From positions 1,054,001 to 1,118,000 of the forward strand of contig CAWBKD010000046.1 of assembly GCA_963789225.1 (NCBI GenBank): a DNA stretch of 64,000 nucleotides, written 5' to 3'. Each line of letters opens with the position of its first letter. Position 1 is the first letter of the stretch. Under the pieces are notes generated by a model. The model worked only from the letters and a program-made list of their open reading frames with translations, had not been told where the DNA came from and ran no database searches. Made by a program: the position numbers and the translations under genes. Source of the stretch: Palsa-504 sp963789225. GTDB lineage: Bacteria; Actinomycetota; Actinomycetes; Streptosporangiales; Streptosporangiaceae. Positions 16,397 through 23,585 of this stretch are shown one piece after another.

Positions 16397-16759
16397 ATGG
16401 AGCTAACAGCAGGTACTACGGTGCGAGTGCATTACAACTTGCACCGTGGCGGTTTCAGCGTGGTTAACCGGTCTACGGGCCGCGTAGTGGCCAACGTGCC
16501 AGACATCACGCTGGCGAACGTTGAGTTTCGTGTGCAGCCAGCCGGTCTGGCACGTATCCGGCGGGAGCATTGCCGCGCGGTATGCGCTTACGCAGTAGGT
16601 GACATCGTGGCGGTGAACGCTAGTCCGGATGTCTCGGCTATGCAGCGTGTCACGTTCAACCCCTACCGGGCCGATACGTTCACCTCCGATGGTGAACCTA
16701 TCCTCACGGCCAAGCAGGTCACTTTCATGCACGCGGCCGGATGGATAGTCCGCGGATAA
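16397..16759 (+). CDS. array gene 1, hypothetical
   Basis: 120 residues, beta-rich (VRVHYNLHRGGFSVVN, RVVANVPDITLANVEFRV), ending AAGWIVRG. No domain recognised. The start is fixed by the conserved 12-mer at 16,381. First member of a same-direction array of small genes, each with its own upstream hairpin. Codon usage is less GC-rich than in the flanking chromosome, which suggests phage origin. Confidence 0.7.
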   Translation: MELTAGTTVRVHYNLHRGGFSVVNRSTGRVVANVPDITLANVEFRVQPAGLARIRREHCRAVCAYAVGDIVAVNASPDVSAMQRVTFNPYRADTFTSDGEPILTAKQVTFMHAAGWIVRG

Positions 16760-16853
16760 GGCCAGCACTAGCTGACTGTGACCCGTAGTGCGAGGCGTAC
16801 CCCGTGACGTGTCGCGCTACGGATTCCGGTAAGCGAACGGGATAGCGGCTAAC

Positions 16854-16952
16854 AGGTCGTCGGACACGACCTAGCCATCATGCCTATCTCACCTCCAAAG
16901 CGTCTGTACGTGGATCACAGACGCGTGCACAACCCATCTGGAACGGAGCGAA
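16854..16952 (+). promoter_or_regulatory. two hairpins plus 12-mer before array gene 2
   Basis: AGGTCGT/ACGACCT (16854-16860 with 16866-16872, 5-nt loop) and GCGTCTGT/ACAGACGC (16900-16907 with 16917-16924, 9-nt loop), then the 12-mer, 4 nt before ATG 16,957. Confidence 0.5.
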
Positions 16953-16956
16953 CAAC

Positions 16957-17238
16957 ATGTGTGACCGGATTCTTACCCTCACCGAAGCCGGATGCCTTGC
17001 CGATGTCATACGGGCCACGGAAGGCAACCGTAGGGTCGGACGGCTGGTTAACGGCGACGTCGTTACCGGTACCGCGCGGTCTATCGGTGACGAAAACGGT
17101 AACTTCGATTTCAAGTCGGACGCACGGGATCAATTCCTGCGAGTCACTAGTGATGGTGGCTGGGAATTGTTCTGGCGAATCTCTGACCTGATGCCCGAGA
17201 TAGCGTCGGGCGAATTCGTGGTCGGCTATCAAGGCTAG
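16957..17238 (+). CDS. array gene 2, hypothetical
   Basis: 93 residues beginning MCDRILTLTEAG. Contains a short beta-type segment (NGDVVTGTARSIGDENGNF) and ends EFVVGYQG. No family recognised. Start set by the 12-mer at 16,941. Confidence 0.65.
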   Translation: MCDRILTLTEAGCLADVIRATEGNRRVGRLVNGDVVTGTARSIGDENGNFDFKSDARDQFLRVTSDGGWELFWRISDLMPEIASGEFVVGYQG

Positions 17239-17246
17239 GCCCCGCC

Positions 17247-17313
17247 CATGGCGTAGGTACCCGCGACCTATGCCGTGGCGACTGCCTAGACACAGCAAAC
17301 CGAACGGAGCGAA
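17247..17313 (+). promoter_or_regulatory. 12-bp hairpin plus 12-mer before array gene 3
   Basis: 17247-17258 pairs with 17266-17277 over 12 bp including two G-U pairs, 7-nt loop. The 12-mer lies 2 nt before ATG 17,316. Confidence 0.5.
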
Positions 17314-17315
17314 CG

Positions 17316-17594
17316 ATGAAATTCCAGCCTTTTACCCCACTGGAAAACTCCCGGGGCAACCTGGTCCACGCCCATTTGCGTGACGTGTTCAGGTTCGCCG
17401 ATGCCGATGCATCCGCCATGGTGAACGATGCCATGCGCCAAGCCGGATTCCGTGGCGACCTGATGGGCCTTAACCGGCCGTGCATTCCGGTCGAGTTCAC
17501 CACGCATCGCGGTAAGCGGCACTGGCAGGTACGGGCCAATCGCGTGGCCTTCTGTACCTACACGATCGTTGACCTAATTGAGGTCAAGCGCTAG
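17316..17594 (+). CDS. array gene 3, hypothetical
   Basis: 92 residues beginning MKFQPFTPLENSRGN, with basic C-terminal half (THRGKRHWQVRANRV). No family recognised. Start fixed by the 12-mer at 17,302. Confidence 0.65.
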   Translation: MKFQPFTPLENSRGNLVHAHLRDVFRFADADASAMVNDAMRQAGFRGDLMGLNRPCIPVEFTTHRGKRHWQVRANRVAFCTYTIVDLIEVKR

Positions 17595-17608
17595 CTAGTG
17601 AGCATGTC

Positions 17609-17709
17609 CGGCCCGGTATCCGCGGTATGGGTACCGGGCCGTTGTCCCGTTCTTTGCCTAGCGGGTACCGGTATCGGGCCGGTATCCGGCATGTGATGAA
17701 CGGAGCGAA
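17609..17709 (+). promoter_or_regulatory. 10-bp hairpin plus 12-mer before array gene 4
   Basis: CGGCCCGGTA (17609-17618) pairs with TACCGGGCCG (17632-17641), followed by TTGTCCCGTTCTTT, so this one resembles a terminator. The 12-mer is 2 nt before ATG 17,712. Confidence 0.55.
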
Positions 17710-17711
17710 CG

Positions 17712-18011
17712 ATGAACTACGGCAGGAACGCGGCCACGCTGACACAGCGTGAGGTCACGGAAGATGACGTGTACGCCGACGCGTGGCGTATCGCCAACCC
17801 GGGCGCGGTTAACCCGGTAGCGGTAGCGGTCACGCTGGCGGAATCGGCCAAGGTGATCATGCACCTTACCGGCGACACGGCAAGTGTCCGGAACCATCCG
17901 GCGCTCAAGGCCATAGCCGGGCAACTGGCGATGCTGTTTGACGTGTCGAAATTCGGCGCCGAGATCTCCGATTACGACGCGGTACAGAAGCGGGCCGAGT
18001 CGCTTACCTAG
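17712..18011 (+). CDS. array gene 4, hypothetical
   Basis: 99 residues, helical, beginning MNYGRNAATLTQREVTEDDV; the centre has an Ala/Val-rich helix (NPVAVAVTLAESAKVIMHL). No family recognised. Start fixed by the 12-mer at 17,698. Confidence 0.65.
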   Translation: MNYGRNAATLTQREVTEDDVYADAWRIANPGAVNPVAVAVTLAESAKVIMHLTGDTASVRNHPALKAIAGQLAMLFDVSKFGAEISDYDAVQKRAESLT

Positions 18012-18026
18012 CGGCTATTCAATCTC

Positions 18027-18096
18027 ATGACCTAGCTCATTACCTAGGTTGTGGGGTTGTTTTACCGGTAGCAGCAACCAAACCGAACGGAGCGAA
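18027..18096 (+). promoter_or_regulatory. covarying hairpin plus 12-mer before array gene 5
   Basis: ACCTAG (18030-18035) pairs with CTAGGT (18044-18049) around the loop CTCATTAC; G-U and A-U pairs extend the stem to 18027-18052. A T-rich stretch follows. Same loop, but different stem bases, as in the next gap. Confidence 0.6.
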
Positions 18097-18099
18097 ACA

Positions 18100-18417
18100 G
18101 TGGACAGATCAGAGGTAATCGCGGAATGCCGGGCAGCGCACGGCAATCGTGAGGTCTCGGACGAGTGCGCGCGGGCCATCCTGCGTATTCACGGCGGCCG
18201 GAATCTTACGGTGCTGGCCTATCTCACGCGTGGCGAGCTACCCGCGGATGACACGGACGCGGAAGGCCGGGTCATGCTTGCCGGCGAGACCAAGTTGTGG
18301 CGCATCGTGTTCGCGGCGTACTCGTCTCTCCCGGTAGACGACCGCCTTATGGGTGACATGCTCGGGACCTATTTCATCCAGCCAGCGACTAAGCGTATCG
18401 GCGACGGCTGGGCCTAG
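18100..18417 (+). CDS. array gene 5, hypothetical
   Basis: 105 residues from GTG 18,100, chosen because the 12-mer ends 3 nt before it; an open frame to 18,049 runs through the hairpin and is not coding. Begins MDRSEVIAECRAAHGNREV and is helical. No family recognised. Confidence 0.65.
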   Translation: MDRSEVIAECRAAHGNREVSDECARAILRIHGGRNLTVLAYLTRGELPADDTDAEGRVMLAGETKLWRIVFAAYSSLPVDDRLMGDMLGTYFIQPATKRIGDGWA

Positions 18418-18432
18418 CGGCGGCGTTACCTC

Positions 18433-18502
18433 GTGACCCAGCTCATTACCTGGGTCACGGGGTTGTGTTTCCGGTAGCAGCAAACCAGATGAACGGAGCG
18501 AA
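18433..18502 (+). promoter_or_regulatory. covarying hairpin plus 12-mer before array gene 6
   Basis: GTGACCCAG (18433-18441) pairs perfectly with CTGGGTCAC (18450-18458) around the same CTCATTAC loop. A shared GGGGTTGT and CCGGTAGCAGCAA follow in both gaps. The 12-mer is 2 nt before ATG 18,505. Confidence 0.6.
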
Positions 18503-18504
18503 CA

Positions 18505-18861
18505 ATGACAGATCACAGTGGCCTGCTGTCTGCGGTCACGGAAGATCACCCATGCTTGGAATCGTCGTGCGATATCGCGGCGATGATCGATCAGGGGTTC
18601 GGTCAGATAGCCGCTTGGATGCTGTGCAGCGCGACGAACGAGCATCACGCGGTCGACCTGGTGGTCGAGTCCGGCGCGGACACCATGCCGGATGACTTCC
18701 GGGAGTGTGACGATTGGCCGGCCTGGCTGGAATTCCACCAGTCGAACGGGGTCGAGTGCTCATCGTGCGAGGCGTTCAACTACCCGGTCAACGGCCATAC
18801 CCCGTATTCGTGCGGTAACTGCCTGGCTGACCTGCCGGCCAGCACCGACGACCACGAGTGA
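18505..18861 (+). CDS. array gene 6, zinc-ribbon hypothetical
   Basis: 118 residues. The C-terminus has CSSCEAFNYPVNG and YSCGNCLADLP, a Cys4 zinc ribbon. The acidic N-terminal part is unassigned. Start fixed by the 12-mer at 18,491. Confidence 0.65.
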   Translation: MTDHSGLLSAVTEDHPCLESSCDIAAMIDQGFGQIAAWMLCSATNEHHAVDLVVESGADTMPDDFRECDDWPAWLEFHQSNGVECSSCEAFNYPVNGHTPYSCGNCLADLPASTDDHE

Positions 18862-18877
18862 CAGTTCAGCAGTAGCC

Positions 18878-18940
18878 ACGGGCGCCCGTTGTCCGCGGCT
18901 GCTCCCGAGCATTTCACCCGCCTAACCAGAACGGAGCGAA
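18878..18940 (+). promoter_or_regulatory. palindrome plus 12-mer before array gene 7
   Basis: ACGGGCGCCCGT (18878-18889) is a perfect 12-bp palindrome flanked by AGCAG and GCTGCT, extending the potential stem. The 12-mer lies 4 nt before ATG 18,945. Confidence 0.45.
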
Positions 18941-18944
18941 GCAG

Positions 18945-19322
18945 ATGACGGACACAACCGCGCCGGTCGATTTCTCGGCGCATTACACGGTGGAACGTTT
19001 CCCCGGGGTCGCGTGGCGGTTGCTCGGGTACGTCACCGAGTGGACCGAGGAATCGTGGTCGCTGGCCTGCGACGACCCGGCGCACGTCTACGAGTACACG
19101 GAGGACTATTACGAGCCCGAGGACCAGGCCGACACGCACGGGCCGGAATGCTACCTCTACAACGAGCCGGAAGAGGTCGACGACACGACCAGGGTCCAGG
19201 CCGTGATGGTGGGCAATGACCGGGTCGCGTTCATCGACGTTGACGACCTGGTGTTGCTCCCGGAATCCGGTTTCTGCCGCGATTGCGGTCAGGTCGGGTG
19301 CACGTCGAACGTGTGCGAGTAA
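18945..19322 (+). CDS. array gene 7, acidic Cys-containing hypothetical
   Basis: 125 residues, very acidic in the middle (YEYTEDYYEPEDQADTHG), with a C-terminal CRDCGQVGCTSNVC cluster that may bind zinc. No family recognised; acidic DNA-mimic behaviour is conceivable but unsupported. Start fixed by the 12-mer at 18,929. Confidence 0.65.
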   Translation: MTDTTAPVDFSAHYTVERFPGVAWRLLGYVTEWTEESWSLACDDPAHVYEYTEDYYEPEDQADTHGPECYLYNEPEEVDDTTRVQAVMVGNDRVAFIDVDDLVLLPESGFCRDCGQVGCTSNVCE

Positions 19323-19339
19323 CCCGCTCACTGAACGGA

Positions 19340-19415
19340 CACGGCCGGATGCCTGCTTATGGGTGTCCGGCCGTGGCGTTGAGTACGGCGGTACTCAGGA
19401 AAAGAACGGAGCGAA
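19340..19415 (+). promoter_or_regulatory. two hairpins plus 12-mer before array gene 8
   Basis: CACGGCCGGA (19340-19349) pairs with TCCGGCCGTG (19366-19375); TGAGTAC-ggcg-GTACTCA (19380-19397) follows. An alternative pairing GGACAC/GTGTCC (19337-19342 with 19363-19368) competes with the first stem. The 12-mer is 3 nt before ATG 19,419. Confidence 0.5.
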
Positions 19416-19418
19416 ACA

Positions 19419-19811
19419 ATGTGGATTTCCCCTCCCCCGGAACTGGACAACCAGGACCGGGCGATCATCGCCACGCGGATGGACTCACTGAATCGCATGC
19501 CGGGTTTCCGGGTGGGTGATTTCGTCATTTTCGCGGGCGGGGTTACCCGGCACATCTCGTATATCTGGGAGGACGCGGTACCCGGGGTCCAGACGAGCGA
19601 CGGCGGGTCATTCTTCCTGGGTGAAGGGTGGGTGAGTTTCTCCGGGTCGCTTTACGTCTGCGTGCCCGGCGACACGCTTACCGATACGGGCGAGACCCGT
19701 AAGGGTTCCGTCTGGATTGCCCACCACAACTACCTGTGCGCCGGCTCGTCGGTCACCTCGTATGAGGATTTCCGGGTGTTCCGGTGCTCGCGCGAAGCAC
19801 CGAAGTACTAG
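19419..19811 (+). CDS. array gene 8, hypothetical
   Basis: 130 residues, beta-rich (GFRVGDFVIFAGGVTRHISYI, SLYVCVPGDTLTDTG), with the look of a small OB- or SH3-like barrel. No family recognised. Start fixed by the 12-mer at 19,404. Confidence 0.65.
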   Translation: MWISPPPELDNQDRAIIATRMDSLNRMPGFRVGDFVIFAGGVTRHISYIWEDAVPGVQTSDGGSFFLGEGWVSFSGSLYVCVPGDTLTDTGETRKGSVWIAHHNYLCAGSSVTSYEDFRVFRCSREAPKY

Positions 19812-19856
19812 CCCGTCCGGTCTCGGCATGGTGCCTATCTCGCATAGGCCCCGTGT

Positions 19857-19895
19857 AGTCCGCACGGACTGAACGGAGCGAAAGAACGGAGCGAA
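19857..19895 (+). promoter_or_regulatory. hairpin and tandem 12-mers before array gene 9
   Basis: AGTCC-gcac-GGACT (19857-19870) directly abuts the first 12-mer (19871-19882); a second copy (19884-19895) follows after one base and lies 4 nt before ATG 19,900. A recent 13-bp tandem duplication. Confidence 0.6.
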
Positions 19896-19899
19896 AACA

Positions 19900-20460
19900 A
19901 TGGACGGCAAGGAACAGCATGTCAGGCTCGTTTCCGCGATAGCGGCGGAAATGGGCGACGGGTGGTCGCTGCGCGAGGACTACCCGGAGGACTGGCCCGG
20001 CGCGGAACTGGCCGGTCCTGCTGGCGCGCGGGTGCACGTCGTGCGCAACTGGCGGGACAAGTCCCGGCTGGTGATCAGCGGCAGTTACCCGCAAAGCGAC
20101 TACCGCGCGAAGCGGCACGAGATCACCGTGAGCGCGGCCAGGGACCTGCGGGCCATCGCCGCGGAGATCACGCGTCGCCTGCTCGGGGACTACCTCCCGG
20201 AGCTGCGGGCGGTTCAGCAGTACGAGGCGCGCAAGGCCAGCGATGCCGAGGCCCGCGCCAAGGTGATGGCGGAAGTCTCCGGGATCATCGGCGGCCAGGT
20301 CCACGACGACGGGTACACCGCGGAGCTGCGCTACATGCCCGAGCTGGGCTACGGCACGGTCAAGACCAGCGGGGACGCTTCGGCGATCACGCTGGAACTG
20401 CGGTCGATCCCGAGGGACACCGCGATGGCGGTTCTCCGGAGCCTGGCGGGCACGCCGTGA
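19900..20460 (+). CDS. array gene 9, hypothetical
   Basis: 186 residues, the largest of the array. N-terminal mixed domain (VRLVSAIAAEMGDGWSLRED), a helical centre rich in Arg/Glu, and a C-terminal strand region. GC-rich codon use compared with genes 1-8. Its stop overlaps a 22-codon frame at 20,457 (GTGA). No family recognised. Confidence 0.65.
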   Translation: MDGKEQHVRLVSAIAAEMGDGWSLREDYPEDWPGAELAGPAGARVHVVRNWRDKSRLVISGSYPQSDYRAKRHEITVSAARDLRAIAAEITRRLLGDYLPELRAVQQYEARKASDAEARAKVMAEVSGIIGGQVHDDGYTAELRYMPELGYGTVKTSGDASAITLELRSIPRDTAMAVLRSLAGTP

Positions 20461-20525
20461 CGGCCCTGCTGCTGTGGCTCGCCGGGCGGATCTACTGGCG
20501 CCGACGACGGCAGCGGAGGAAGTAG
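20457..20525 (+). CDS. 22-residue basic membrane-type microprotein
   Basis: GTG 20,457 overlaps the preceding stop by 4 bases. The peptide MTALLLWLAGRIYW is followed by a basic tail RRRRQRRK, i.e. a short hydrophobic helix plus positive end. Translational coupling favours expression; function unknown. Confidence 0.4.
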   Translation: MTALLLWLAGRIYWRRRRQRRK

Positions 20526-20596
20526 GGAACCGGCGGTTGAACCCGGCGCGCTGGCTACGGCTGGTGCGCCGGATTGAGCCAGGCGGCTCTGAGGCG

Positions 20597-20636
20597 ACCC
20601 CCGGGCGGAACGGAGCGAACCCTTACGCCCGGGGGT
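20597..20636 (+). promoter_or_regulatory. 11-bp hairpin presenting the 12-mer in its loop
   Basis: ACCCCCGGGCG (20597-20607) pairs perfectly with CGCCCGGGGGT (20626-20636). The 18-nt loop begins with GAACGGAGCGAA (20608-20619). No start codon follows at the usual distance, so here the element is presented as a structure instead of acting as a ribosome-binding site. Confidence 0.65.
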
Positions 20637-20648
20637 GCCGATCGGCAC
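20635..20648. promoter_or_regulatory. 14-bp palindrome upstream of repA-like gene
   Basis: GTGCCGATCGGCAC is a perfect palindrome 21 bp before ATG 20,670 and overlaps the 3' arm of the hairpin by two bases. Candidate operator for the replication gene. Confidence 0.5.
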
Positions 20649-20669
20649 TACCCATAGATAGGAACCGAC

Positions 20670-21647
20670 ATGACAACGATAACGGAACAGGGGACCCGCG
20701 CCCCGACGTTCGCCGAGGTCGAGGAAGTGGACCAGGAGTGGTTGTGGCCGGGGATGATCCCCGCCGGGCTGCTGACCGTGATCTTCGGCCCGCCGAAGGC
20801 GAGCAAGACGACCCTGGTGTGCGAGTACGCCGCGCGGGTGTCCCGCGGGGACGTCAACCCGGACGGCACGTCGCTCGGCCCGGCCGCGCCCGTGCTCCTG
20901 GGCGCGCTGGAGGACATCAGCGAATCGTCCACGATCAAGAAGCTCCGCGCGGCGAAGGCCGATCTCGGCAACGTCGTGGACGTGAGCAAGGGCCCGGACG
21001 GCGACGGGCTGGAACTGGAACTTGATCACGTCGCCTGGCTGCACGAGGTCGCGGCCGAGCACGAGGGCGCCGCGCTCATCGTGATCGACACCCTGTCCAG
21101 CTCGGCTAACAGGCCGATCACCACCAGGCCAGGGCTCAAGGCGATGCTCAAACCCCTCGCCGCGCTGGCCGCGAACACCGGGGCGGCGGTGCTGCTGACC
21201 GCGCACTCCCTGAAGGGCAAAGATGACGTGCCCGAGGGCGGGCGGTCGCTGACCTCCATCCCCCGGCACGTCCTGACAATCCAGCGGTCGGGGGACGAGC
21301 CCGGCGTGCGGACGCTGAACGTCTACACGTCCAACGTCGCCGGCGACGAAACCGAGGGCTTCCGGTACAAGCTGGTCAGCGGCGATCCCGCACCGCATAT
21401 CGAGTGGGGATGGGACACGGTTCGCCACGGCACCGGCCCGGAGGCGACCGGCCAGGCCCGCATCCTGCTGCTGCTGCTCAACTCCCCCGTGGCGCTGCCG
21501 GCGCAACTCATCGCCGCCAAGACCGGGATCAGCTACCCGGTGGTCCGGGTGCTGCTCACCCGGATGAGGAAGCGCGGCGAGGTGATCCCCGGGGACGTGC
21601 GGGGCTCGTGGACGGTGCCCGCGGAAGAGGCTGAGGCAGCGAGTTAA
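20670..21647 (+). CDS. RepA-like AAA/RecA-fold ATPase
   Basis: 325 residues. Walker A FGPPKASKTTL (about 39-49) and Walker B GAALIVIDTLSS place it in the AAA_25/RepA hexameric ATPase family used by plasmids and phages for replication initiation. The last 60 residues (ARILLLLLNSPVALPAQLIA, VVRVLLTRMRKRGEV) form a winged helix. Downstream is a serine recombinase. A second ATPase of the same family lies at 23,722-24,891 on the other strand, next to iteron-like repeats. Confidence 0.8.
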   Translation: MTTITEQGTRAPTFAEVEEVDQEWLWPGMIPAGLLTVIFGPPKASKTTLVCEYAARVSRGDVNPDGTSLGPAAPVLLGALEDISESSTIKKLRAAKADLGNVVDVSKGPDGDGLELELDHVAWLHEVAAEHEGAALIVIDTLSSSANRPITTRPGLKAMLKPLAALAANTGAAVLLTAHSLKGKDDVPEGGRSLTSIPRHVLTIQRSGDEPGVRTLNVYTSNVAGDETEGFRYKLVSGDPAPHIEWGWDTVRHGTGPEATGQARILLLLLNSPVALPAQLIAAKTGISYPVVRVLLTRMRKRGEVIPGDVRGSWTVPAEEAEAAS

Positions 21648-21696
21648 CGACGCTGACCTGCGACAACCTGGCAACTGTTAACAACGGAGGTGAACG

Positions 21697-22314
21697 ATGG
21701 CACAGAACGACGAGTGCGCCATCCTACGGAGAGTCTCCACCGTCCAGCAAGGAGGCGAAGGCCAGAACACACTGACCGACTGGGCAGACGCCCGGGGCCT
21801 GAGCACGTGGAAGGTGTTCAGCGTCCACGACTCGGCCTGGAAGCCGAGGTCCGGCAAGGGCAAGGAGTTCGACGCGGCCAGGGCGGCGATCCTGGAAGGC
21901 GCCCGGCTCGGGAAGTACAGGGTGCTGATCATCTACGCCCTGGACAGGCTGAGCCGCCGGGGCATCCGGGACACCCTGACCGTGCTGGAGAAGCTGCACG
22001 ACTACGGCATCGCGGTCTGGTCCCTGAAGGAGCCCTGGCTGGACACGGTGGGCGAGCTGTGGGAGATGCAGGTCGCCATGTTCGCCTGGCAGGCCAAAGC
22101 CGAATCCGACCGCAAGTCGGAGCGCATGAAGGACTCGATTGCCGGCCGCCAGGCGGCAGGCAGGAGGGTCGGCCGCAAGCCGGGCAGCAAGGACAAGAAG
22201 CCGAGGCGGCGGTCCGGCTACCTGGAAGCCTGGGAGGAAGGCGGCGCCCGGCGCGAAGCCGGGGGCATGGAACGGGAGCGTGACGAGCACGGCCGGTTTC
22301 AGACGGCGAGCTGA
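21697..22314 (+). CDS. small serine recombinase (resolvase type)
   Basis: 205 residues. Resolvase motifs: AILRRVSTVQQGGEGQNTL with the catalytic Ser, and VLIIYALDRLSRRGIRDTL with the Arg pair. The C-terminal part after the long helix is short and basic (GRRVGRKPGSKDKKPRRR), lacking the large recombinase and zinc-ribbon domains of integrases. Strong site GGAGGTGA before ATG 21,697. Could resolve multimers of the element. Its tail is shared with the protein encoded at 22,449. Confidence 0.85.
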   Translation: MAQNDECAILRRVSTVQQGGEGQNTLTDWADARGLSTWKVFSVHDSAWKPRSGKGKEFDAARAAILEGARLGKYRVLIIYALDRLSRRGIRDTLTVLEKLHDYGIAVWSLKEPWLDTVGELWEMQVAMFAWQAKAESDRKSERMKDSIAGRQAAGRRVGRKPGSKDKKPRRRSGYLEAWEEGGARREAGGMERERDEHGRFQTAS

Positions 22315-22317
22315 TTG

Positions 22318-22356
22318 AAGCCCGGGGGTTTGCACACTGAACCCTCGGGCTTTTTT
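22318..22356 (+). terminator. intrinsic terminator after recombinase
   Basis: 22318-22330 pairs with 22340-22352 over 13 bp (one G-U) with a 9-nt loop, followed by T6. The best rho-independent terminator in the element. Confidence 0.9.
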
Positions 22357-22448
22357 CATGTGCGCATGCGGTTGTACGGGCTCAGGTTGCCGTGCAGGAA
22401 CACGGTCGCGCGATTGCCCTAAGGCGTCCTCGCGGCCCGGAGAATCAT

Positions 22449-22868
22449 TCAAGGCGTTTTCGGCGGGAGGATAATGTTCCGCTGCCAGAGGGCGCTGGCG
22501 AGCTGGTCCCTGTTCATTCCTGCCGCGCCCGGGATTCCTGCCCCTCCGGCTACGGCCAGCAGCTCGGACCTGGTGTACCGGCGGGCGTTCCTGCGGGCTT
22601 CCCGCTGCCGGGCGTGGGCCGGGTCTTTCGGTCCGGGATCATCACCGCGGCGTGATCCGCCTGGTTCCCACGCACCGAAGTAGCCTGCGGTGTCCCGTGG
22701 TGCCCTATCGGGGGCCGATCCCCTCCCCACCGGCCGACCTTCGGCCTTCCTGCGGGCGATCGATTCCCTCATCGAAGCCGATCGTCTCGCCGCCGGGGCC
22801 TGGCTAGCCGGTATATGGCCTGATCCGCCGCAGGTGGGGCACACCACCTCGGCATCGTCCTCGGGCAT
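22449..22868 (-). CDS. zinc-finger and SAP-like protein with recombinase-type tail
   Basis: 139 residues. N-terminal CPTCGGSG motif; middle MRESIARRKAEGRPVGR, then AGYFGAWEPGGSRR; C-terminus RYTRSELLAVAGGAGIPG and GMNRDQLASAL, which resembles a SAP DNA-binding motif. The middle part matches the tail of the serine recombinase at 21,697 (MKDSIAGRQAAGRRVGR; GYLEAWEEGGARR). May be an accessory DNA-binding factor. Confidence 0.55.
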   Translation of the reverse strand: MPEDDAEVVCPTCGGSGHIPASQAPAARRSASMRESIARRKAEGRPVGRGSAPDRAPRDTAGYFGAWEPGGSRRGDDPGPKDPAHARQREARRNARRYTRSELLAVAGGAGIPGAAGMNRDQLASALWQRNIILPPKTP

Positions 22869-22925
22869 CGCGGAGGATCTTACCCGCCGTGCCTGCGTAT
22901 CGCCGCCTTCAGGCTCGGCAGGAGA

Positions 22926-23498
22926 TCATCGCTCCTCTACGATTTCCGCGTCATAGATGACCGGTTCCCTCCCGCTCAGCCGGGCATCGCTGGCCAATAT
23001 CTCTGCTTCGAGGGCCTGGCGCTGCTCGATCGTGAACGTCGCCACCACCGACCGCTTTGGCGCCGCGGTGCCTTCTAGTTCCATCTTGGTCCTGGTGATC
23101 TTCAGCAGGGTGTTCCGCGCGGCGTCCTTGGCGGACTTGTCGGGCATCGGCTCCCCGGTGCGCGGGTCCTTCACGATCGCGCCCGTGGTGGACGAGATCT
23201 TGAACCCGGGGTCCGCCAGGTCTGCCCAGGCGTCGGCTTCCAGGGCGTCCAGGGTGGCCCGCTGCGCATCCCGCAGTTCTTCGGCGCCTTTCGCCCGGAC
23301 AGCCAGCCGTGCCCGCTTGATCGCGTTGGCGACGGCGCCGGTCCCCGAGTAGCCGAAATGCGCGGCGATCTCCGAGTAGGAGATGCCCCGGGCGGCCATC
23401 CGGCTGATCTCGGCATCGCGCTCGGCAAGGGCGTAGCGGTCGGCCCGCTTCGGCCTTCCCAGCTTCACCGGCAGCATCCCCCCGGCTGTATTTGTCAT
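22926..23498 (-). CDS. HTH protein, terminase-small-subunit-like
   Basis: 190 residues. LGRPKRADRYALAERDAEI and GISYSEIAAHFGYSGTGAVANAI form an N-terminal helix-turn-helix; a helical centre follows with DAARNTLLKITRTKMELEG. The layout is that of DNA-binding proteins sometimes annotated as phage small terminases. It lies far from terL, next to iteron-like repeats, so a replication or partition role is equally possible. Confidence 0.55.
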   Translation of the reverse strand: MTNTAGGMLPVKLGRPKRADRYALAERDAEISRMAARGISYSEIAAHFGYSGTGAVANAIKRARLAVRAKGAEELRDAQRATLDALEADAWADLADPGFKISSTTGAIVKDPRTGEPMPDKSAKDAARNTLLKITRTKMELEGTAAPKRSVVATFTIEQRQALEAEILASDARLSGREPVIYDAEIVEER

Positions 23499-23585
23499 TG
23501 CTCAACTTCCCGAGAATGTGTAATCGGGTGACTACTCTTGAGAACCGGAGGCCGCGTCATTGACAGGAAATCCGGCCCGGATCTT

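Larger units (their letters stand above)
16381..20619 (+). repeat. eleven copies of start-associated 12-mer GAACGGAGCGAA
   Basis: Identical copies at 16381-16392, 16941-16952, 17302-17313, 17698-17709, 18085-18096, 18491-18502, 18929-18940, 19404-19415, 19871-19882, 19884-19895 and 20608-20619. Nine sit 2-4 nt before a start codon, so the GGAG core serves as Shine-Dalgarno, but conservation of all 12 bases goes well beyond that need. This resembles the start-associated sequences of cluster K mycobacteriophages, with a different sequence. Confidence 0.9.

Noticed and set aside
16347..20648. Integron cassette array with attC sites
   Set aside because: The hairpins differ in sequence and lack attC core sites, and no tyrosine integron integrase is present.
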